Below, in pieces: positions 1 to 15,900 of a DNA stretch of 64,000 bases. The position numbers were made by a program, and so were the translations under genes. The notes under the pieces were generated by a model. The model saw only the letters and a program-made list of their open reading frames with translations, searched no databases and was not told the DNA's origin. Source of the stretch: Glandiceps talaboti (taxonomy: Eukaryota > Hemichordata > Enteropneusta > Spengelidae); assembly GCF_964340395.1 (NCBI RefSeq), contig NC_135567.1:823883-887882 (forward strand), given 5' to 3'. Numbering within the stretch: the first letter of the stretch is position 1; every line of letters starts with the position of its first letter.

Positions 1-930
1 GGGCTGCCCCTAGAAGCCCAGGAGGTTTTTAATTCTGAAAAGTCAATTTTGAGACTATTCAGGCCCTTTCAGACAATAATTTCCATTCAAGCTTTACACA
101 AGACAGCACCAGCATGTAAAAAGAAAAATATTTTTGAAATATTAAGTTTGATAGCATCTTGACAGTAAGAGGTAGGGGGAAGAACTTGACACTGGGATGT
201 GTAGACCTCATGTATTGGGGGGGGGGGGGGGTCCTTTCAAGCAATAACTTAATCCATGCTTTACAAGACAGCACCATCAAGTATCAGAAACTATTTTTTA
301 TAACTTACATAGGGTTGAAATATGTTCTTAAAAAGTTAAATGGCATCATTATATACATGTAGTAAAGGTCAGCACATCTACTGGTAGTATCATTGGTAGG
401 GGAGATTTGGAGTTTAAGGCAATTTTAGACTACCTTGGCAAACATTTCACATCTTCAAAGGACAATATCATCTCAAATTAGAATAGGGTGAAAATATTTA
501 AGAAACGTTTAATACCATTATGACAGTGAAAAGTTGCTGGTGCATCTGATTGTTGGTTGAATACATGAGTGACCTCTGGGGGTGAGGGAGTCCTTGGGGT
601 TTTCCCCCTGGCAGATCTGCAGTTTTTGCTTCTATTAAGGCAATGTTTAGGTTATTCATAACCTTTGAGGTAATTTTTCCAAGTTTGAAAAACTGATGTA
701 AATGTAAATTTTAAATGAGTTCCTCATGTCACATAAAAATGGGCCTGTAACATTGGTATAGGGACATTAATATTGCATGTATAGTAAAGTCACTGGTGTG
801 TTAGAGAACTTTAGGTGGTCATACCTAGTGTATAATAGAAACTGGAATCTGATGTGATGTGGTGATTTATAGTGTCAATAACATGTAGTGTCCAAAATAG
901 AACGTGTGTCAATCCCTTCTGACAAGTGAT
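1..930. other. Non-coding sequence with a diverged tandem duplication
   Basis: No convincing coding exon is seen. Segments starting near 61 and near 231 are diverged copies of each other: both carry a CCTTTCA start and a CTTTACA..AAGACAGCACCA core, about 170 bases apart. A further vaguely similar stretch lies around 480-560. A run of G occurs near 217-232. The open frames across this region are short and lack splice or family signals. It may be old repeat-derived DNA; confidence in any function is nil. Confidence 0.5.
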
Positions 931-3900
931 GTGGTTGGATGTAGATAATACAAGTCTAACTGTAGTTGGATATAGATAATACAAGTTTAACTGTAGTTGG
1001 ATATAGATAATACAAGTTTAACTGTAGTTGGATATAGATAATACACATCTAATTGTAGTTGGATATAGATAATACACATCTAATTGTAGTTGGATATAGA
1101 TAATACAAGTCTAATTATAGTTGGATATAGATAATACACATCCAATTGTAGTTGGATATAGATAATACAAGTCTAATTGTAGTTGGATATAGATAATACA
1201 CATCTAATTGTAGTTGGATATAGATAATACACATCTAATTGTAGTTGGATATAGATAATACAAGTCTAACTGTAGTTGGATATAGATAATACACATCTAA
1301 TTGTAGTTGGATATAGATAATACAAGTCTAATTGTAGTTGGATATGAATAATACAAGTCTAACTAGTTGGATATAGATAATACACATCTAATTGTAGTTG
1401 GATATAGATAATACAAGTCTAATTGTAGTTGGATATAGATAATACAAGTCTAACTGTAGTTGGATATGAATAATACAAGTCTAATTGTAGTTGGATATAG
1501 ATAATACACATCTAACTGTAGTTGGATATAGATAATACACATCTAACTGTAGTTGGATATAGATAATACAAGTCTAATTGTAGTTGGATATAGATAATAC
1601 AATTCTAATTGTAGTTGGATATAGATAATACAAGTCTAATTGTAGTTGGATATAGATAATACAAGTCTAATTGTAGTTGGATATAGATAATACAAGTCTA
1701 ATTATAGTTGGATATAGATAATACAAGTCTAATTGTAGTTGGATATAGATAATACAATTCTAATTGTAGTTGGATATAGATAATACAAGTCTAATCGTAG
1801 TTGGATATAGATAATACACATCTAATCGTAGTTGGATATAGATAATACAAGTCTAATTGTAGTTGGATATAGATAATACAATTCTAATTGTAGTTGGATA
1901 TAGATAATACAAGTCTAATTATAGTTGGATATAGATAATACAAGTCTAATTGTAGTTGGATATAGATAATACAAGTCTAACTAGTTGGATATAGATAATA
2001 CACATCTAATTGTAGTTGGATATAGATAATACAAGTCTAACTGTATTTGGATATAGATAATACACGTCTAATTGTAGTTGGATATAGATAATACACATCT
2101 AATTGTAGTTGGATATAGATAATACACGTCTAATTGTAGTTGGATATAGATAATACACATCTAATTGTAGTTGGATATAGATAATACACGTCTAATTGTA
2201 GTTGGATATAGATAATACACATCTAATTGTAGTTGGATATAGATAATACAAGTCTAATTGTAGTTGGATATAAATAATACAAGTCTAACTGTAGTTGGAT
2301 ATAGATAATACAAGTCTAATTGTAGTTGGATATAGATAATACAAGTCTAATTGTAGTTGGATATAGATAATACAAGTCTAACTGTATTTGGATATAGATA
2401 ATACACATCTAATTGTAGTTGGATATAGATAATACAAGTCTAATTGTAGTTGGATATAGATAATACACATCTAACTGTAGTTGGATATAGATAATACACA
2501 TCTAATTGTAGTTGGATATAGATAATACAAGTCTAATTGTAGTTGGATATAGATAATACACATCTAACTGTAGTTAGATATAGATAATACACATCTAATT
2601 GTAGTTGGATATAGATAATACAAGTCTAATTGTAGTTGGATATAGATAATACACATCCAATTGTAGTTGGATATAGATAATACACATCTAATTGTAGTTG
2701 GATATAGATAATACACATCTAATTGTAGTTGGATATAGATAATACAAGTCTAACTGTAGTTGGATATAGATAATACAAGTCTAATTATAGTTGGATATAG
2801 ATAATACAAGTCTAATTATAGTTGGATATAGATAATACACATCTAATTGTAGTTGGATATAGATAATACAAGTCTAACTGTAGTTGGATATAGATAATAC
2901 ACGTCTAATTGTAGTTGGATATAGATAATACAAGTCTAATTGTAGTTGGATATAGATAATACACATCTAATTGTAGTTGGATATAGATAATACAAGTCTA
3001 ATTGTAGTTGGATATAGATAATACACATCTAATTGTAGTTGGATATAGATAATACACGTCTAATTGTAGTTGGATATAGATAATACACATCTAATTGTAG
3101 TTGGATATAGATAATACACATCTAATTGTAGTTGGATATAGATAATACAATTCTAATTGTAGTTGGATATAGATAATACAATTCTAATTGTAGTTGGATA
3201 TAGATAATACAAGTCTAGTTGGATATAGATAATACAAGTCTAATTGTAGTTGGATATGAAGAATACAAGTCTAATTGTAGTTGGATATAGATAATACACA
3301 TCTAATTGTATTTGGATATAGATAATACACATCTAATTGTAGTTGGATATAGATAATACAAGTCTAACTGTAGTTGGATATAGATAATACAAGTCTAACT
3401 AGTTGGATATAGATAATACAAGTCTAATTGTAGTTGGATATGAAGAATACAAGTCTAATTGTAGTTGGATATAGATAATACAAGTCTAATTGTAGTTGGA
3501 TATAGATAATACAAGTCTAACTGTAGTTGGATATAGATAATACAAGTCTAATCGTAGTTGGATATAGATAATACAAGTCTAATCGTAGTTGGATATAGAT
3601 AATACAAGTCTAATCGTAGTTGGATATAGATAATTCAAGTCTAACTGTAGTTGGATATAGATAATACACATCTAATTGTAGTTGGATATAGATAATACAC
3701 ATCTAATTGTAGTTCGATATAGATATTACAAGTCTAATTGTAGTTGGATATAGATAATACACGTCTAATTGTAGTTGGATATAGCTAATACACGTCTAAT
3801 TGTAGTTGGATATAGATAATACACGTCTAATTGTAGTTGGATATAGATAATATACATCTAATTGTAGTTGGATATAGATAATACACGTCTAATTGTAGTT

Positions 3901-6900
3901 GGATATAGATAATATACATCTAATTGTAGTTGGATATAGATAATACAATTCTAATTGTAGTTGGATATAGATAATACAAGTCTAATTGTAGTTGGATATA
4001 GATAATACAAGTCTAACGGTATTTGGATATAGATAATACAAGTCTAACTGTATTTGGATATAGATAATACACATCTGATTGTAGTTGGATATAGATAATA
4101 CACATCTAATTGTAGTTGGATATAGATAATACAAGTCTAACTGTATTTGGATATAGATAATACAAGTCTAACTGTATTTGGATATAGATAATACACATCT
4201 AATTGTAGTTGGATATAGATAATACAAGTCTAATTGTAGTTGGATATAGATAATACAAGTCTAATTGTAGTTGGATATAGATATTACAAGTGTAATTGTA
4301 GTTGGATATAGATAATACACATCTAATTGTAGTTGGATATAGATAATACAAGTCTAATCGTAGTTGGATATAGATAATACAAGTCTAATTGTAGTTGGAT
4401 ATAGATAATACAAGTCTAATTGTAGTTGGATATAGATAATACACGTCTAACTGTATTTGGATATAGATAATACAAGTCTAACTAGTTGGATATAGATAAT
4501 ACAATCTAATTCTAGTTGGATATAGATAATACACGTCTAACTGTATTTGGATATAGATAATACAAGTCTAACTAGTTGGATATAGATAATACAAGTCTAA
4601 TTGTAGTTGGATATAGATTATACACGTCTAACTGTATTTGGATATAGATAATACAAGTCTAATTGTAGTTGGATATAGATAATACAAGTCTAACTGTAGT
4701 TGGATATGAATAATACAAGTCTAATTGTAGTTGGATATAGATAATACACATCTAACTGTAGTTGGATATAGATAATACACATCTAACTGTAGTTGGATAT
4801 AGATAATACAAGTCTAATTGTAGTTGGATATAGATAATACAATTCTAATTGTAGTTGGATATAGATAATACAAGTCTAATTGTAGTTGGATATAGATAAT
4901 ACAAGTCTAATTGTAGTTGGATATAGATAATACAAGTCTAATTATAGTTGGATATAGATAATACAAGTCTAATTGTAGTTGGATATAGATAATACAATTC
5001 TAATTGTAGTTGGATATAGATAATACAAGTCTAATCGTAGTTGGATATAGATAATACACATCTAATCGTAGTTGGATATAGATAATACAAGTCTAATTGT
5101 AGTTGGATATAGATAATACAATTCTAATTGTAGTTGGATATAGATAATACAAGTCTAATTATAGTTGGATATAGATAATACAAGTCTAATTGTAGTTGGA
5201 TATAGATAATACAAGTCTAACTAGTTGGATATAGATAATACACATCTAATTGTAGTTGGATATAGATAATACAAGTCTAACTGTATTTGGATATAGATAA
5301 TACACGTCTAATTGTAGTTGGATATAGATAATACACATCTAATTGTAGTTGGATATAGATAATACACGTCTAATTGTAGTTGGATATAGATAATACACAT
5401 CTAATTGTAGTTGGATATAGATAATACATGTCTAATTGTAGTTGGATATAGATAATACACATCTAATTGTAGTTGGATATAGATAATACAAGTCTAATTG
5501 TAGTTGGATATAGATAATACAAGTCTAACTGTAGTTGGATATAGATAATACAAGTCTAATTGTAGTTGGATATAGATAATACAAGTCTAATTGTAGTTGG
5601 ATATAGATAATACAAGTCTAACTGTATTTGGATATAGATAATACACATCTAATTGTAGTTGGATATAGATAATACAAGTCTAATTGTAGTTGGATATAGA
5701 TAATACACATCTAACTGTAGTTAGATATAGATAATACACATCTAATTGTAGTTGGATATAGATAATACAAGTCTAATTGTAGTTGGATATAGATAATACA
5801 CATCCAATTGTAGTTGGATATAGATAATACACATCTAATTGTAGTTGGATATAGATAATACACATCTAATTGTAGTTGGATATAGATAATACAAGTCTAA
5901 CTGTAGTTGGATATAGATAATACAAGTCTAATTATAGTTGGATATAGATAATACAAGTCTAATTATAGTTGGATATAGATAATACACATCTAATTGTAGT
6001 TGGATATAGATAATACAAGTCTAACTGTAGTTGGATATAGATAATACACGTCTAATTGTAGTTGGATATAGATAATACAAGTCTAATTGTAGTTGGATAT
6101 AGATAATACACATCTAATTGTAGTTGGATATAGATAATACAAGTCTAATTGTAGTTGGATATAGATAATACACATCTAATTGTAGTTGGATATAGATAAT
6201 ACACGTCTAATTGTAGTTGGATATAGATAATACACATCTAATTGTAGTTGGATATAGATAATACACATCTAATTGTAGTTGGATATAGATAATACAATTC
6301 TAATTGTAGTTGGATATAGATAATACAATTCTAATTGTAGTTGGATATAGATAATACAAGTCTAGTTGGATATAGATAATACAAGTCTAATTGTAGTTGG
6401 ATATGAAGAATACAAGTCTAATTGTAGTTGGATATAGATAATACACATCTAATTGTATTTGGATATAGATAATACACATCTAATCGTAGTTGGATATAGA
6501 TAATACACATCTAATTGTAGTTGGATATAGATAATACAAGTCTAATTGTAGTTGGATATAGATAATACAAGTCTAATTATAGTTGGATATAGATAATACA
6601 AGTCTAATTATAGTTGGATATAGATAATACACATCTAATTGTAGTTGGATATAGATAATACACATCTAATTGTAGTTGGATATAGATAATACAAGTCTAA
6701 TTGTAGTTGGATATAGATAATACAAGTCTAATTATAGTTGGATATAGATAATACAAGTCTAATTATAGTTGGATATAGATAATACACATCTAATCGTAGT
6801 TGGATATAGATAATACACATCTAATTGTAGTTGGATATAGATAATACAATTCTAATCGTAGTTGGATATAGATAATACAAGTCTAATTCTAGTTGGATAT

Positions 6901-9900
6901 AGATAATACACGTCTAATTGTAGTTGGATATAGATAATACAATTCTAATCGTAGTTGGATATAGATAATACACATCTAATTGTAGTTGGATATAGATAAT
7001 ACAATTCTAATCGTAGTTGGATATAGATAATACACATCTAATTGTAGTTGGATATAGATAATACAATTCTAATCGTAGTTGGATATAGATAATACACATC
7101 TAATTGTAGTTGGATATAGATAATACAATTCTAATCGTAGTTGGATATAGATAATACACATCTAATTGTAGTTGGATATAGATAATACAATTCTAATCGT
7201 AGTTGGATATAGATAATACACATCTAATTGTAGTTGGATATAGATAATACACATCTAATTGTAGTTGGATATAGATAATACAAGTCTAATTGTAGTTGGA
7301 TATAGATAATACAAGTCTAATTATAGTTGGATATAGATAATACAAGTCTAATTATAGTTGGATATAGATAATACACATCTAATCGTAGTTGGATATAGAT
7401 AATACACATCTAATTGTAGTTGGATATAGATAATACAATTCTAATCGTAGTTGGATATAGATAATACACATCTAATTGTAGTTGGATATAGATAATACAC
7501 ATCTAATTGTAGTTGGATATAGATAATACAAGTCTAATTGTAGTTGGATATAGATAATACAAGTCTAATTATAGTTGGATATAGATAATACAAGTCTAAT
7601 TATAGTTGGATATAGATAATACACATCTAATTGTAGTTGGATATAGATAATACATATCTAATTGTAGTTGGATATAGATAATACACATCTAATTGTAGTT
7701 GGATATAGATAATACAAGTCTAATTGTAGTTGGATATAGATAATACAATTCTAATCGTAGTTGGATATAGATAATACACATCTAATTGTAGTTGGATATA
7801 GATAATACAATTCTAATCGTAGTTGGATATAGATAATACACATCTAATTGTAGTTGGATATAGATAATACAATTCTAATCGTAGTTGGATATAGATAATA
7901 CACATCTAATTGTAGTTGGATATAGATAATACAATTCTAATCGTAGTTGGATATAGATAATACACATCTAATTGTAGTTGGATATAGATAATACACATCT
8001 AATTGTAGTTGGATATAGATAATACAAGTCTAATTGTAGTTGGATATAGATAATACAAGTCTAATTATAGTTGGATATAGATAATACAAGTCTAATTATA
8101 GTTGGATATAGATAATACACATCTAATCGTAGTTGGATATAGATAATACACATCTAATTGTAGTTGGATATAGATAATACAATTCTAATCGTAGTTGGAT
8201 ATAGATAATACACATCTAATTGTAGTTGGATATAGATAATACACATCTAATTGTAGTTGGATATAGATAATACAAGTCTAATTGTAGTTGGATATAGATA
8301 ATACAAGTCTAATTATAGTTGGATATAGATAATACAAGTCTAATTATAGTTGGATATAGATAATACACATCTAATTGTAGTTGGATATAGATAATACACA
8401 TCTAATTGTAGTTGGATATAGATAATACACATCTAATTGTAGTTGGATATAGATAATACAAGTCTAATTGTAGTTGGATATAGATAATACAAGTCTAATT
8501 GTAGTTGGATATAGATAATACAATTCTAATCGTAGTTGGATATAGATAATACACATCTAATTGTAGTTGGATATAGATAATACAATTCTAATCGTAGTTG
8601 GATATAGATAATACACATCTAATTGTAGTTGGATATAGATAATACAATTCTAATCGTAGTTGGATATAGATAATACACATCTAATTGTAGTTGGATATAG
8701 ATAATACACATCTAATCGTAGTTGGATATAGATAATACAAGTCTAATTGTAGTTGGATATAGATAATACAAGTCTAATTATAGTTGGATATAGATAATAC
8801 AAGTCTAATTGTAGTTGGATATAGATAATACACATCTAATTGTAGTTGGATATAGATAATACACATCTAATTGTAGTTGGATATAGATAATACAAGTCTA
8901 ATTGTAGTTGGATATAGATAATACAATTCTAATCGTAGTTGGATATAGATAATACACATCTAATTGTAGTTGGATATAGATAATACAATTCTAATCGTAG
9001 TTGGATATAGATAATACACATCTAATTGTAGTTGGATATAGATAATACAATTCTAATCGTAGTTGGATATAGATAATACACATCTAATTGTAGTTGGATA
9101 TAGATAATACACATCTAATCGTAGTTGGATATAGATAATACAAGTCTAATTGTAGTTGGATATAGATAATACAAGTCTAATTATAGTTGGATATAGATAA
9201 TACAAGTCTAATTGTAGTTGGATATAGATAATACACATCTAATTGTAGTTGGATATAGATAATACACATCTAATTGTAGTTGGATATAGATAATACACGT
9301 CTAATTGTAGTTGGATATAGATAATACACATCTAATTGTAGTTGGATATAGATAATACAAGTCTAATTGTAGTTGGATATAGATAATACAAGTCTAATTG
9401 TAGTTGGATATAGATAATACAAGTCTAATTATAGTTGGATATAGATAATACAAGTCTAATTATAGTTGGATATAGATAATACACATCTAATTGTAGTTGT
9501 ATATAGATAATACACATCTAATTGTAGTTGGATATAGATAATACACATCTAATTGTAGTTGGATATAGATAATACAAGTCTAATCGTAGTTGGATATAGA
9601 TAATACAAGTCTAATTGTAGTTGGATATAGATAATACAAGTCTAATTGTAGTTGGATATAGATAATACACGTCTAACTGTATTTGGATATAGATAATACA
9701 AGTCTAACTAGTTGGATATAGATAATACAAGTCTAATTCTAGTTGGATATAGATAATACACGTCTAATTGTAGTTGGATATAGATAATACAATTCTAATC
9801 GTAGTTGGATATAGATAATACACATCTAATTGTAGTTGGATATAGATAATACAATTCTAATCGTAGTTGGATATAGATAATACACATCTAATTGTAGTTG

Positions 9901-12900
9901 GATATAGATAATACAATTCTAATCGTAGTTGGATATAGATAATACACATCTAATTGTAGTTGGATATAGATAATACAATTCTAATCGTAGTTGGATATAG
10001 ATAATACACATCTAATTGTAGTTGGATATAGATACTACAATTCTAATCGTAGTTGGATATAGATAATACACATCTAATTGTAGTTGGATATAGATAATAC
10101 ACATCTAATTGTAGTTGGATATAGATAATACAAGTCTAATTGTAGTTGGATATAGATAATACAAGTCTAATTATAGTTGGATATAGATAATACAAGTCTA
10201 ATTATAGTTGGATATAGATAATACACATCTAATCGTAGTTGGATATAGATAATACACATCTAATTGTAGTTGGATATAGATAATACAATTCTAATCGTAG
10301 TTGGATATAGATAATACACATCTAATTGTAGTTGGATATAGATAATACACATCTAATTGTAGTTGGATATAGATAATACAAGTCTAATTGTAGTTGGATA
10401 TAGATAATACAAGTCTAATTATAGTTGGATATAGATAATACAAGTCTAATTATAGTTGGATATAGATAATACACATCTAATTGTAGTTGGATATAGATAA
10501 TACACATCTAATTGTAGTTGGATATAGATAATACACATCTAATTGTAGTTGGATATAGATAATACAAGTCTAATTGTAGTTGGATATAGATAATACAAGT
10601 CTAATTGTAGTTGGATATAGATAATACAAGTCTAATTATAGTTGGATATAGATAATACAAGTCTAATTATAGTTGGATATAGATAATACACATCTAATTG
10701 TAGTTGGATATAGATAATACAAGTCTAATTGTAGTTGGATATAGATAATACACATCTAATTGTAGTTGGATATAGATAATACACATCTAATTGTAGTTGG
10801 ATATAGATAATACAAGTCTAATTGTAGTTGGATATAGATAATACAAGTCTAATTGTAGTTGGATATAGATAATACACATCTAATTGTAGTTGGATATAGA
10901 TAATACAAGTCTAATTGTAGTTGGATATAGATAATACAAGTCTAATTGTAGTTGGATATAGATAATACAAGTCTAATTATAGTTGGATATAGATAATACA
11001 CATGTAATTGTAGTTGGATATAGATAATACACATCTAATTGTAGTTGGATATAGATAATACAAGTCTAATTGTAGTTGGATATGAATAATACAAGTCTAA
11101 CTAGTTGGATATAGATAATACACATCTAATCGTAGTTGGATATAGATAATACAAGTCTAATTGTAGTTGGATATAGATAATACAAGTCTAACTGTAGTTG
11201 GATATGAATAATACAAGTCTAATTGTAGTTGGATATAGATAATACACATCTAACTGTAGTTGGATATAGATAATACACATCTAACTGTAGTTGGATATAG
11301 ATAATACAAGTCTAATTGTAGTTGGATATAGATAATACAATTCTAATTGTAGTTGGATATAGATAATACAAGTCTAATTGTAGTTGGATATAGATAATAC
11401 AAGTCTAATTGTAGTTGGATATAGATAATACAAGTCTAATTATAGTTGGATATAGATAATACAAGTCTAATTGTAGTTGGATATAGATAATACAATTCTA
11501 ATTGTAGTTGGATATAGATAATACAAGTCTAATCGTAGTTGGATATAGATAATACACATCTAATCGTAGTTGGATATAGATAATACAAGTCTAATTGTAG
11601 TTGGATATAGATAATACAATTCTAATTGTAGTTGGATATAGATAATACAAGTCTAATTATAGTTGGATATAGATAATACAAGTCTAATTGTAGTTGGATA
11701 TAGATAATACAAGTCTAACTAGTTGGATATAGATAATACACATCTAATTGTAGTTGGATATAGATAATACAAGTCTAACTGTATTTGGATATAGATAATA
11801 CACGTCTAATTGTAGTTGGATATAGATAATACACATCTAATTGTAGTTGGATATAGATAATACACGTCTAATTGTAGTTGGATATAGATAATACACATCT
11901 AATTGTAGTTGGATATAGATAATACACGTCTAATTGTAGTTGGATATAGATAATACACATCTAATTGTAGTTGGATATAGATAATACAAGTCTAATTGTA
12001 GTTGGATATAGATAATACAAGTCTAACTGTAGTTGGATATAGATAATACAAGTCTAATTGTAGTTGGATATAGATAATACAAGTCTAATTGTAGTTGGAT
12101 ATAGATAATACAAGTCTAACTGTATTTGGATATAGATAATACACATCTAATTGTAGTTGGATATAGATAATACAAGTCTAATTGTAGTTGGATATAGATA
12201 ATACACATCTAACTGTAGTTGGATATAGATAATACACATCTAATTGTAGTTGGATATAGATAATACAAGTCTAATTGTAGTTGGATATAGATAATACACA
12301 TCTAACTGTAGTTAGATATAGATAATACACATCTAATTGTAGTTGGATATAGATAATACAAGTCTAATTGTAGTTGGATATAGATAATACACATCCAATT
12401 GTAGTTGGATATAGATAATACACATCTAATTGTAGTTGGATATAGATAATACACATCTAATTGTAGTTGGATATAGATAATACAAGTCTAACTGTAGTTG
12501 GATATAGATAATACAAGTCTAATTATAGTTGGATATAGATAATACAAGTCTAATTATAGTTGGATATAGATAATACACATCTAATTGTAGTTGGATATAG
12601 ATAATACAAGTCTAACTGTAGTTGGATATAGATAATACACGTCTAATTGTAGTTGGATATAGATAATACAAGTCTAATTGTAGTTGGATATAGATAATAC
12701 ACATCTAATTGTAGTTGGATATAGATAATACAAGTCTAATTGTAGTTGGATATAGATAATACACATCTAATTGTAGTTGGATATAGATAATACACGTCTA
12801 ATTGTAGTTGGATATAGATAATACACATCTAATTGTAGTTGGATATAGATAATACACATCTAATTGTAGTTGGATATAGATAATACAATTCTAATTGTAG

Positions 12901-15900
12901 TTGGATATAGATAATACAATTCTAATTGTAGTTGGATATAGATAATACAAGTCTAGTTGGATATAGATAATACAAGTCTAATTGTAGTTGGATATGAAGA
13001 ATACAAGTCTAATTGTAGTTGGATATAGATAATACACATCTAATTGTATTTGGATATAGATAATACACATCTAATTGTAGTTGGATATAGATAATACAAG
13101 TCTAACTGTAGTTGGATATAGATAATACAAGTCTAACTAGTTGGATATAGATAATACAAGTCTAATTGTAGTTGGATATGAAGAATACAAGTCTAATTGT
13201 AGTTGGATATAGATAATACAAGTCTAATTGTAGTTGGATATGAAGAATACAAGTCTAATTGTAGTTGGATATAGATAATACACATCTAATTGTAGTTGGA
13301 TATAGATAATACAAGTCTAATTGTAGTTGGATATAGATAATACACGTCTAATTGTAGTTGGATATAGATAATACAAGTCTAATTGTAGTTGGATATAGAT
13401 AATACAAGTCTAACTGTAGTTGGATATAGATAATACAAGTCTAATCGTAGTTGGATATAGATAATACAAGTCTAATCGTAGTTGGATATAGATAATACAA
13501 GTCTAATCGTAGTTGGATATAGATAATTCAAGTCTAACTGTAGTTGGATATAGATAATACACATCTAATTGTAGTTGGATATAGATAATACACATCTAAT
13601 TGTAGTTCGATATAGATATTACAAGTCTAATTGTAGTTGGATATAGATAATACACGTCTAATTGTAGTTGGATATAGCTAATACACGTCTAATTGTAGTT
13701 GGATATAGATAATACACGTCTAATTGTAGTTGGATATAGATAATATACATCTAATTGTAGTTGGATATAGATAATACACGTCTAATTGTAGTTGGATATA
13801 GATAATATACATCTAATTGTAGTTGGATATAGATAATACAATTCTAATTGTAGTTGGATATAGATAATACAAGTCTAATTGTAGTTGGATATAGATAATA
13901 CAAGTCTAACGGTATTTGGATATAGATAATACAAGTCTAACTGTATTTGGATATAGATAATACACATCTGATTGTAGTTGGATATAGATAATACACATCT
14001 AATTGTAGTTGGATATAGATAATACAAGTCTAACTGTATTTGGATATAGATAATACAAGTCTAACTGTATTTGGATATAGATAATACACATCTAATTGTA
14101 GTTGGATATAGATAATACAAGTCTAATTGTAGTTGGATATAGATAATACAAGTCTAATTGTAGTTGGATATAGATATTACAAGTGTAATTGTAGTTGGAT
14201 ATAGATAATACACATCTAATTGTAGTTGGATATAGATAATACAAGTCTAATCGTAGTTGGATATAGATAATACAAGTCTAATTGTAGTTGGATATAGATA
14301 ATACAAGTCTAATTGTAGTTGGATATAGATAATACACGTCTAACTGTATTTGGATATAGATAATACAAGTCTAACTAGTTGGATATAGATAATACAAGTC
14401 TAATTGTAGTTGGATATAGATAATACACGTCTAACTGTATTTGGATATAGATAATACAAGTCTAACTAGTTGGATATAGATAATACAAGTCTAATTGTAG
14501 TTGGATATAGATTATACACGTCTAACTGTATTTGGATATAGATAATACAAGTCTAACTAGTTGGATATAGATAATACAAGTCTAACTGTAGTTGGATATG
14601 AATAATACAAGTCTAATTGTAGTTGGATATAGATAATACACATCTAACTGTAGTTGGATATAGATAATACACATCTAACTGTAGTTGGATATAGATAATA
14701 CAAGTCTAATTGTAGTTGGATATAGATAATACAATTCTAATTGTAGTTGGATATAGATAATACAAGTCTAATTGTAGTTGGATATAGATAATACAAGTCT
14801 AATTGTAGTTGGATATAGATAATACAAGTCTAATTATAGTTGGATATAGATAATACAAGTCTAATTGTAGTTGGATATAGATAATACAATTCTAATTGTA
14901 GTTGGATATAGATAATACAAGTCTAATCGTAGTTGGATATAGATAATACACATCTAATCGTAGTTGGATATAGATAATACAAGTCTAATTGTAGTTGGAT
15001 ATAGATAATACAATTCTAATTGTAGTTGGATATAGATAATACAAGTCTAATTATAGTTGGATATAGATAATACAAGTCTAATTGTAGTTGGATATAGATA
15101 ATACAAGTCTAACTAGTTGGATATAGATAATATACATCTAATTGTAGTTGGATATAGATAATACAAGTCTAACTGTATTTGGATATAGATAATACACGTC
15201 TAATTGTAGTTGGATATAGATAATACACATCTAATTGTAGTTGGATATAGATAATACACGTCTAATTGTAGTTGGATATAGATAATACACATCTAATTGT
15301 AGTTGGATATAGATAATACACGTCTAATTGTAGTTGGATATAGATAATACACATCTAATTGTAGTTGGATATAGATAATACAAGTCTAATTGTAGTTGGA
15401 TATAGATAATACAAGTCTAACTGTAGTTGGATATAGATAATACAAGTCTAATTGTAGTTGGATATAGATAATACAAGTCTAATTGTAGTTGGATATAGAT
15501 AATACAAGTCTAACTGTATTTGGATATAGATAATACACATCTAATTGTAGTTGGATATAGATAATACAAGTCTAATTGTAGTTGGATATAGATAATACAC
15601 ATCTAACTGTAGTTGGATATAGATAATACACATCTAATTGTAGTTGGATATAGATAATACAAGTCTAATTGTAGTTGGATATAGATAATACACATCTAAC
15701 TGTAGTTAGATATAGATAATACACATCTAATTGTAGTTGGATATAGATAATACAAGTCTAATTGTAGTTGGATATAGATAATACACATCCAATTGTAGTT
15801 GGATATAGATAATACACATCTAATTGTAGTTGGATATAGATAATACACATCTAATTGTAGTTGGATATAGATAATACAAGTCTAACTGTAGTTGGATATA